From: Atribacteraceae bacterium
GTDB lineage: Bacteria > Atribacterota > Atribacteria > Atribacterales > Atribacteraceae
Length of the DNA stretch: 47,524 bases
Assembly: GCA_035477455.1 (NCBI GenBank)
Contig: DATIKP010000094.1
Span: forward strand, 1 to 47,524
Reading direction: 5' to 3'
Part shown: positions 42,410 through 47,524 of the stretch, in pieces
How positions within the stretch are numbered: the stretch's first letter is position 1
How the letters are laid out: every line of letters begins with the position of its first letter
Notes under the pieces: model-generated
Databases searched by the model: none
Told to the model about the DNA's origin: nothing
What the model saw: only the letters and a program-made list of their open reading frames with translations
Program-made: the position numbers and the translations under genes

Positions 42410-43693
42410 TTATAATCTTTCGGCGTAATATTCGTCAAGCAGTTGATCAATCTCTCGTGCCGCATCGTCTAGAGCCTGCTGGACAGTCTTTTGCCCCAGA
42501 AGGATAGCGGTTGTCGCGCTACGCTGCACCTCAGCCAAGTCCGGATAGCGAGGGAAAATCGGCCGGTACAGGGCGGTGGTCAACTGACGGAGGATCACGT
42601 CCGGAAAGAGCCTTCTTTCGGTCAGAAAGGAAACCGCCGCTTCCTTGTTAGCCGGAGTCAATGAGGCGACTTTTTCGTTGACTTCTCTGCTGGTCCAGTG
42701 TTCGATAAATTTCCAGGCGGCGTCTTTGTAGGGGGTCTGCTCAAATATAACCATGTTCCAGCCGCCGAAAGTACCAATACTGGTCTTCCCTTCCGCCTTG
42801 GGGAAATTCCCCAATCCCCAGTCCATCTCCGGTGCCCGGGCCTTCACGGTGCTCTGGCCCCATTCTCCATACCAAAACATGGAAACCGATCCCGCGGTAA
42901 AGAGCATGAAGGAATCCTCTTCGCTACGGGCCACTTCACCGGCTGGGTTCACAGCCTGAAGGCTTTTGAAAAACTCCATGGCCTCGACACCGGCCGGTTC
43001 GTTGAGGACGGCCCGGGTAAAGTCTTCATTCAGAACCGATCCGCTATTGGAAAACTTCAAAGCGTTGGTGATGCACTGAATCGCGTCCCCGGTCCCGACA
43101 AAGAGCGCCGTTCCCCATTGATCGATGATCCCGTCCCCCGAGGTGTCCCGGGTGAGCTTGGTCGCGTATTCGTAAAAATCGTCCCAGGTGACCGGCGGGA
43201 CTTCCGGGTCGAGTCCGGCGGCCCGGAAGTGGTCTTTATTGTAATAGTTCAACGCCCAGACGCCGACATCGAAAGGAATCCCGTAAAGTCGTCCCTTGTA
43301 AAGCGCGGAATCCCAAGCCCCGGAGAAAAACGCGTCTTCATTGACCGTTTCGGATGCGGCAACATAGTCATCGAGAGGAATAATAAACCCGGCTGAGGAA
43401 AATTCCGGGTTCCAGATCTGGTCCACGACGGCGACATCCGGCGGATTTCCCGCCATGGCGGCGATAAGGAGCTTGTCCCGGTATTCGACATAGGGAAACA
43501 CGGTAAATTGGACATCGATGTCCGGGTAGATCGCCTTGAAATCTTCGAGCGCCTCTTCCTGGGCCCGCAGCAGATCGACATCGGCCTGCACCATCATCCA
43601 CACATCCAGAGTGATTCCCTGGGCAAGCGCCATTCCGGAAAACACACCGAAAAGCAGAAGACCGGATAACAGAAACATAGCGAATTTTTTCAT
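42410..43693 (-). CDS. Extracellular sugar-binding protein of the ABC importer
   Basis: Exported solute-binding protein of 427 residues (family 1, CUT1). The signal peptide is MKKFAMFLLSGLLLFGVFSG with cleavage near MALA-QG; no lipobox Cys is present. The mature part shows LEDFKAIYPDIDVQFTVFPY, NPPDVAVVDQIWNPEF and GIPFDVGVWALNYYNKDHF, typical of the family. ATG 43693 is chosen because it begins the signal peptide; GGGAGG lies upstream. Ligand cannot be read from the sequence; the SIS and PfkB neighbours suggest a sugar or amino sugar. Confidence 0.92.
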   Translation of the reverse strand: MKKFAMFLLSGLLLFGVFSGMALAQGITLDVWMMVQADVDLLRAQEEALEDFKAIYPDIDVQFTVFPYVEYRDKLLIAAMAGNPPDVAVVDQIWNPEFSSAGFIIPLDDYVAASETVNEDAFFSGAWDSALYKGRLYGIPFDVGVWALNYYNKDHFRAAGLDPEVPPVTWDDFYEYATKLTRDTSGDGIIDQWGTALFVGTGDAIQCITNALKFSNSGSVLNEDFTRAVLNEPAGVEAMEFFKSLQAVNPAGEVARSEEDSFMLFTAGSVSMFWYGEWGQSTVKARAPEMDWGLGNFPKAEGKTSIGTFGGWNMVIFEQTPYKDAAWKFIEHWTSREVNEKVASLTPANKEAAVSFLTERRLFPDVILRQLTTALYRPIFPRYPDLAEVQRSATTAILLGQKTVQQALDDAAREIDQLLDEYYAERL

Positions 43694-43740
43694 GACTCCA
43701 ATCAACCTCCCTTGAGCAATAGTGTAACTGGCAAACACAC

Positions 43741-43787
43741 AAACAATCCTCGCTAAAGCTGCGCAATCCCAATACGAAAGATTGTTT
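43741..43787. promoter_or_regulatory. Inverted repeat upstream of the binding-protein gene
   Basis: AAACAATC (43741-43748) and GATTGTTT (43780-43787) form an inverted repeat in the 157-bp gap before the binding-protein gene. Read on the minus strand, the repeat at 43780-43787 extends to TTAAACAATCTTTCG and shares AATCTTT with the palindrome in front of the ROK gene, so it may be a site for that regulator. Confidence 0.35.
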
Positions 43788-43850
43788 AACGATGTGCCTA
43801 TCACCTCCCTTGGCCTCCGGATCCCCATTGGCATGCATTTCAACGTTTCT

Positions 43851-44981
43851 TCAAGCGTTTCCGTATTCCGCCACGATCCTCGCAACCAGCTTCACCCGTT
43901 CGATATCCCCCAGCGGCGATATCTCGTCAGAGATCCCCAGGATCAGATGTGGGCTGAACAGGTCGATGACCTGGCGGGTAGTGGATTCCAATTCCTCCTG
44001 AGAATACTCGGGCAGGAAATAGAGCATGGGAATACCGTCTAAAAGAACCATTTCCCCCATGGCTTCCTTGAGTTCCTCAAGGGTCACGTCCCCCTGGGGT
44101 AGTGGAGTGGCGGCTTCGATGCCATCAAAGCCGGGGTCTTTGAGCAGGGGGAGGAGGGGCTTGAGTATGCCGTCCAGATGGACGTGGCAGAATTTACCGG
44201 CCCGGTGCAGTTGATCGACACGCTTCCGGTAGTAGGGAACCAGGTATTTGGAGAAGATGCGGGGAGAGTTGAAACGGCCGTCGAGGTTTTCTCCGAAATT
44301 GAGAATGTTCACCGGGCATAAGGCTAGGACTTCAAACAACTCGTCTTCGGCTTCCTCGGTGATGCGCAGATACTCCCGGATCCGGTCGGGATAATCGTAC
44401 AGCGCCAGGCTGGTCCCGGCGATCCCCAGGTATTCGAGATAGAGCCGCTGAAAAGGACTTCTTTCCCAGTAAAACTGGATTTCACCGCTTCCTCCCATCG
44501 CTTCCCGAGCCTGGTTATAGAAAGCGAAATCAAACCGGTAATGGGTATGACGGTAAATGTACTCGATCACCGTGAGATCTCCGGGGGTTTTCACCGGGTG
44601 TTCCAGATAATGCCAGGAAAGACCGTGTTCGGCCAATCCCTTGAGACCGGTCAGCTCGCCGACCGGGGTGATGAAGTCCACCCGGACCGTGTCTCTCTTC
44701 CGCGTTTCCCGGATCGCGACTCCGCCAGTGTATTCGGTACGAATATAGGTCCGGGGGGTGGAGATGTCGGTTCCCTCGTCGTAATAGTAACGAACCGAGG
44801 CAGGTAGGTCCCGGTACACTTCAAGAAGGCTCATGTCCCGGTAGGGTTTCGGTAAAGAACCGGTGACTTTGTTCACGTGGTACCAATGCTCGATTCTGGG
44901 TTGCCATACTATCCGGTCGACACTCCGGCGTTGAAAAACACTGATAATTCTTTCCCGATCGGTCATTTCGTGCTCAACCAT
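43851..44981 (-). CDS. URO-D-like (uroporphyrinogen decarboxylase superfamily) protein
   Basis: The 376-residue TIM-barrel protein belongs to the uroporphyrinogen decarboxylase/MtaA methyltransferase superfamily: RIISVFQRRSVDRIVWQPRI at the N-terminus, FGENLDGRFNSPRIFSKYL, KFCHVHLDGILKPLLPLL, GFDGIEAATPLPQGD and LLDGIPMLYFL. The zinc HxC motif of corrinoid methyltransferases reads HVH here, so neither haem synthesis nor methyl transfer is supported. ATG 44981 follows GGAGG. It lies 17 bases after the ROK gene and before the binding protein, so it belongs to the sugar cassette. Role unknown. Confidence 0.82.
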   Translation of the reverse strand: MVEHEMTDRERIISVFQRRSVDRIVWQPRIEHWYHVNKVTGSLPKPYRDMSLLEVYRDLPASVRYYYDEGTDISTPRTYIRTEYTGGVAIRETRKRDTVRVDFITPVGELTGLKGLAEHGLSWHYLEHPVKTPGDLTVIEYIYRHTHYRFDFAFYNQAREAMGGSGEIQFYWERSPFQRLYLEYLGIAGTSLALYDYPDRIREYLRITEEAEDELFEVLALCPVNILNFGENLDGRFNSPRIFSKYLVPYYRKRVDQLHRAGKFCHVHLDGILKPLLPLLKDPGFDGIEAATPLPQGDVTLEELKEAMGEMVLLDGIPMLYFLPEYSQEELESTTRQVIDLFSPHLILGISDEISPLGDIERVKLVARIVAEYGNA

Positions 44982-44998
44982 AATTGCCTCCGGACGAT

Positions 44999-46195
44999 TT
45001 ACATTAACTGCTCAAAATAGTTGGTGATGACCCGACGGGCGGCGCCCAGGGCTACCGATTCCTTGCCGGCCTGGCTGGTGAAGATGGGCGTATCCCTGGC
45101 TGCGAGGGAAAAAATGTTTTCCCGGGCACTCACGATAGCATTTTCACACACGAACGGGCACCGCCGACTTATTTCTCCCCCAAGAACCACCACATCGGGG
45201 TTCAGCAGGTTAATGGCTCCGGCCAGACCCAAACCGAGGACCTTTCCGGCTTCGGCAAGGACAGAGCGGATCACCGGGTCGCCGGAAGCGAAATCCTCCA
45301 GGATCGCATCAAAATCATGGATGGCCTCCGGGACATCCGGTTCAGACCGGCACCAGCCCAGCCTTTTTGCTTCCCGCACGATAGCCGCCGTCGATGTATA
45401 TTGTTCGATACACCCCAGATTACCGCAGTAACAGGGAATCCCGTGCCTTTCGACGATCGTGTGTCCGAATTCACCAGCCAATCCGTCGCGACCCCGCCAG
45501 AGTTTTCCATCGGAAACGATCCCCCCTCCGGTCCCCCAGTCGAGATACGCATAAAAAAAGCTTTTATACTCGCGACCCCACCCGAATATTGCTTCAGCCA
45601 GGGTGGATGCCCGCGCGACGTTTTCGATAAACACCGGGTAAGGAAAGAGGGGGGGGAAAATATCGTTTACATTCGTCTGGTGCCACCCGTAAAAGAACGA
45701 GTTTCGTACTCTGGTGGAGGACTTAAAGAGATACCCGGGCGTTCCGATTCCCACTCCGACAACCCGGTCCGGATCAATACCCAAAGTGACCCGAAGTCGT
45801 TCCACCTCAAAAGAGACCTGGCGGGCGATAGAAAGCGGCCCCTCCGAGATGTCCGGGACCAGCGAACTACGCTCCAGGATATTTCCCATCAAATCACAGC
45901 AAATTACACTGCTTTGCCGGGACACCTCCACTCCGAAAACATAGCGGTGGGTAGCGTTAATTTCAACCAGCAGCGGTTTACGACCACCGGAAGATTGCCC
46001 TTTTCCAACTTCCCGGAGTACATCCTCCGCGATCAGGGTGTCGACAATCCGGGATACAGAGGGAAGGGACAGGCCGATTTTTTTCGAGAGCTGGGTCCGA
46101 GAGAGCGGGAAGTCCTTCTCGATCGTCTTGAGGATATTCTTACGGTTAATTTTCCGGATCAAAGGCGGCTGTCCGCACATTGCTTTTCCATCCAA
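44999..46195 (-). CDS. ROK-family transcriptional regulator (NagC/XylR type)
   Basis: N-terminal winged helix (NRKNILKTIEKDFPLSRTQL, then LSLPSVSRIVDTLI) followed by a ROK sugar-binding domain: WGTGGGIVSDGKLW, LAGEFGHTIV, and the zinc site CYCGNLGCIEQY. The C-terminal half has GLGLAGAINLLNPDVVVLGG. At 398 residues it is full length. It should repress the downstream sugar genes until its sugar ligand binds. ATG 46195 is used; ATG 46180 is possible. Its own promoter carries a palindrome, suggesting autoregulation. Confidence 0.9.
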   Translation of the reverse strand: MDGKAMCGQPPLIRKINRKNILKTIEKDFPLSRTQLSKKIGLSLPSVSRIVDTLIAEDVLREVGKGQSSGGRKPLLVEINATHRYVFGVEVSRQSSVICCDLMGNILERSSLVPDISEGPLSIARQVSFEVERLRVTLGIDPDRVVGVGIGTPGYLFKSSTRVRNSFFYGWHQTNVNDIFPPLFPYPVFIENVARASTLAEAIFGWGREYKSFFYAYLDWGTGGGIVSDGKLWRGRDGLAGEFGHTIVERHGIPCYCGNLGCIEQYTSTAAIVREAKRLGWCRSEPDVPEAIHDFDAILEDFASGDPVIRSVLAEAGKVLGLGLAGAINLLNPDVVVLGGEISRRCPFVCENAIVSARENIFSLAARDTPIFTSQAGKESVALGAARRVITNYFEQLM

Positions 46196-46220
46196 TACCG
46201 CAATAGATTGAGGAGATTTT

Positions 46221-46277
46221 CTTACTAAATCTTTGTAAGTATGTTATCAGCATAAGCTACTTCTTTGTCCCTGTCAA
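46221..46277 (-). promoter_or_regulatory. Promoter and probable operator of the ROK-led operon
   Basis: On the minus strand: TTGACA (46277-46272), 17-bp spacer, TATGCT (46254-46249), start near 46242. Directly downstream, 46221-46239 is an imperfect palindrome (CTTACTAAATCTTTGTAAG, seven of nine paired positions match). It would lie at about +3 to +21, well placed for repression. Confidence 0.65.
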
Positions 46278-46473
46278 CCAGAGTTCTCGTGAATAAGAAG
46301 TTCAAAGGACCGACTTCCCAGATCTTGGCCAACCCATCTGGGACGAAACGGAAAGGTGAGTTCACCTAGTCAGATCCAGGGGCGAACGATGGATCACTGA
46401 TGGGTCCGATGGGGTTATGTGGGGAATCTGCCGCTTCGACCGATACCATTTTTCCCGGTTAAGACCGCCGCGG

Positions 46474-47391
46474 TCATCCCAGGGACTCGCCTTCCTGTTT
46501 CTGATTGGCGACATACAGGGCGAAACGGATGGATGAGGCTTTGGAATCGGGCGTTCCGGAGCGGGAAGGAAGGGCGGTGGGGTAGGCGCTCCCCCAAAGG
46601 AGCGAAGCCGTTCGGAAACCGGCGAAATAGACCAGGGATTTTCCCAGGATGTTCCCGGCGTCGAGGTCGGGGACGATTAGGATATCCGGATGCCCGTTGA
46701 ATTTGCCCTGGATCGACTTGAGTTCCATCGCTTCCGGGCTTATGGCGTTATCCAGAGCGAGCGGTCCCTCCACCAGACAATTGGGAATCTGCCCCCGCTG
46801 GTTCATCACGCTTAAGCAGGCGGCATCGACGGTGGAGGGGATACGCGGGTTCACCTTTTCCAGGGGGGCGAGGACAGCGACCTTCGGCTCGCTGATCCCC
46901 ATCGCCCGGCAGAAGGCCACACAATTAGCGATAATTTTCACTTTTTCACTCAGATCGGGGGCGATGATCAGGGCGCCGTCGCTGAGGACCAGGAGTTTGC
47001 CGGAACGGATGTTTTCGAAGATCCAGACCTGGTTGATCAGGGTGTTGTGTCCTTTTTCTTTGTTATGGGCCAGGATCGCGGCCAGGAAGGAAGGGGAATT
47101 GACCATGCCCTTCACCAGGATATCCGCCTCTCCCCGGTCACACGCGCGCAGGGCTTCCCGGGTCATTGCCTCATTGCCACGGCTATCAAGGACCCGGTAA
47201 TGAGCGGGATCAAACGAGAGTTCCCGGAGCGTTCGCATAATTCTCTCCGGATTGCCGATGAGTAGAGAAGTCAGATTGTCGGAGACCCGACAGGACTCAA
47301 GGGCCAGCAGAGTGTTCTGGTCCTCACCGCCCGGAACGGCGGCCACCCGGTGTCTTTGATTCGATGGGATTTCTGAAAAGGTTCTGATCAT
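46474..47391 (-). CDS. ptb: Phosphate acyltransferase, phosphotransbutyrylase (Ptb) family
   Basis: Transfers an acyl group between CoA and phosphate, usually butyryl or branched acyl, allowing ATP formation with an acyl kinase. The family pattern is clear: RVAAVPGGEDQNTLLALESC, ADILVKGMVNSPSFLAAIL, LLVLSDGALIIAPDLSEKV, and HPDILIVPDLDAGNILGKSL. Length 305 fits Ptb and the related Pta. ATG 47391 follows GAAGGGAGAG. The kinase partner is not in view and the remaining 133 bases to the window end carry AT-rich promoter-like sequence. It is separated from the ROK gene by 278 bases and may be a separate unit. Confidence 0.87.
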   Translation of the reverse strand: MIRTFSEIPSNQRHRVAAVPGGEDQNTLLALESCRVSDNLTSLLIGNPERIMRTLRELSFDPAHYRVLDSRGNEAMTREALRACDRGEADILVKGMVNSPSFLAAILAHNKEKGHNTLINQVWIFENIRSGKLLVLSDGALIIAPDLSEKVKIIANCVAFCRAMGISEPKVAVLAPLEKVNPRIPSTVDAACLSVMNQRGQIPNCLVEGPLALDNAISPEAMELKSIQGKFNGHPDILIVPDLDAGNILGKSLVYFAGFRTASLLWGSAYPTALPSRSGTPDSKASSIRFALYVANQKQEGESLG

Positions 47392-47524
47392 GAGCTGGCT
47401 CTCCCTTCAGTCAATCAATGTCCTCGCTTTCGGGCTTATGAAGAAACTGTCTAGTGGTCTCGTTACACCATCCGTTTATATTTTTCTTTTTCTATCATAG
47501 AACAATTTCCTTCCGGAATCACAT

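Overview
The window is 47.5 kb of moderately GC-rich bacterial chromosome, densely packed, with many GTG/TTG starts, ATGA/GTGA gene overlaps and strong GGAGG-type ribosome binding sites. The gene set points to a strict anaerobe, probably thermophilic or from a deep-branching lineage: an Nfn-type electron-bifurcating transhydrogenase, a short alpha-glucan phosphorylase, a TM1367-type cyclophilin-like protein, a phosphotransbutyrylase and B12-dependent chemistry. The order mfd-mazG-rqcP-divIC-S1 resembles the Firmicutes mfd-yabN-yabO-divIC-yabR neighbourhood. An Atribacterota-like or Firmicutes-related anaerobe is my best guess, at low confidence; no 16S or universal marker is present to settle it.

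Layout. (1) 14-7831, plus strand: PAP2-like membrane protein, mfd, mazG, a PRTase-like protein, rqcP, a cyclophilin-like protein, enolase, a DivIC/FtsB protein and an S1-domain protein, closed by a terminator. (2) 7886-11617, minus strand: a tightly coupled three-gene operon of Ddl-like ATP-grasp ligase, opine-dehydrogenase-like protein and a B12-dependent mutase-like fusion. I recognise no described pathway for this set, and a pair of 37-nt direct repeats lies just upstream. (3) 12132-21463, mostly plus: tadA overlapping tRNA-Ser, a GC-rich structured gap, a HAD phosphatase (minus), glmS, a frame-broken cupin, a decayed macrodomain gene, a Deg-like protease, a creatininase-family protein, asnS and a cold-shock gene with a consensus promoter. 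(4) 21518-23803, minus: glgP and dut. (5) 24086-36548, plus: ykuK, tenA, nfnAB-lpd-gcvT-gcvH-lipM, a five-tRNA array (Asp, Phe, Gly, Cys, Val), thrS, a methyltransferase, prmA, a flavodoxin-like protein and a 66-residue protein. (6) 36549-37700: IS256 wreckage. (7) 37776-47391, minus: a carbohydrate (perhaps amino-sugar) cassette of ROK regulator, URO-D-like protein, binding protein, two permeases, PfkB kinase and double-SIS isomerase-like protein, interrupted by a TnpB/IS605 remnant. A Ptb-family acyltransferase lies upstream of it.

How the genes work together. The nfn-lpd-gcvT-gcvH-lipM run supplies reducing power and three of the four glycine cleavage activities, plus lipoylation of the H protein; the P protein is absent. 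The sugar cassette imports a sugar, phosphorylates it and probably isomerises or deaminates it under ROK control, borrowing an ABC ATPase from elsewhere. The minus-strand B12/opine/ATP-grasp operon is the best candidate for an undescribed system: its three enzyme types could rearrange an amino acid skeleton, join it reductively to a keto acid, and form an ATP-driven amide bond. Two genes (tadA and dut) have good promoters whose predicted start points fall on the start codon, which suggests leaderless transcripts.
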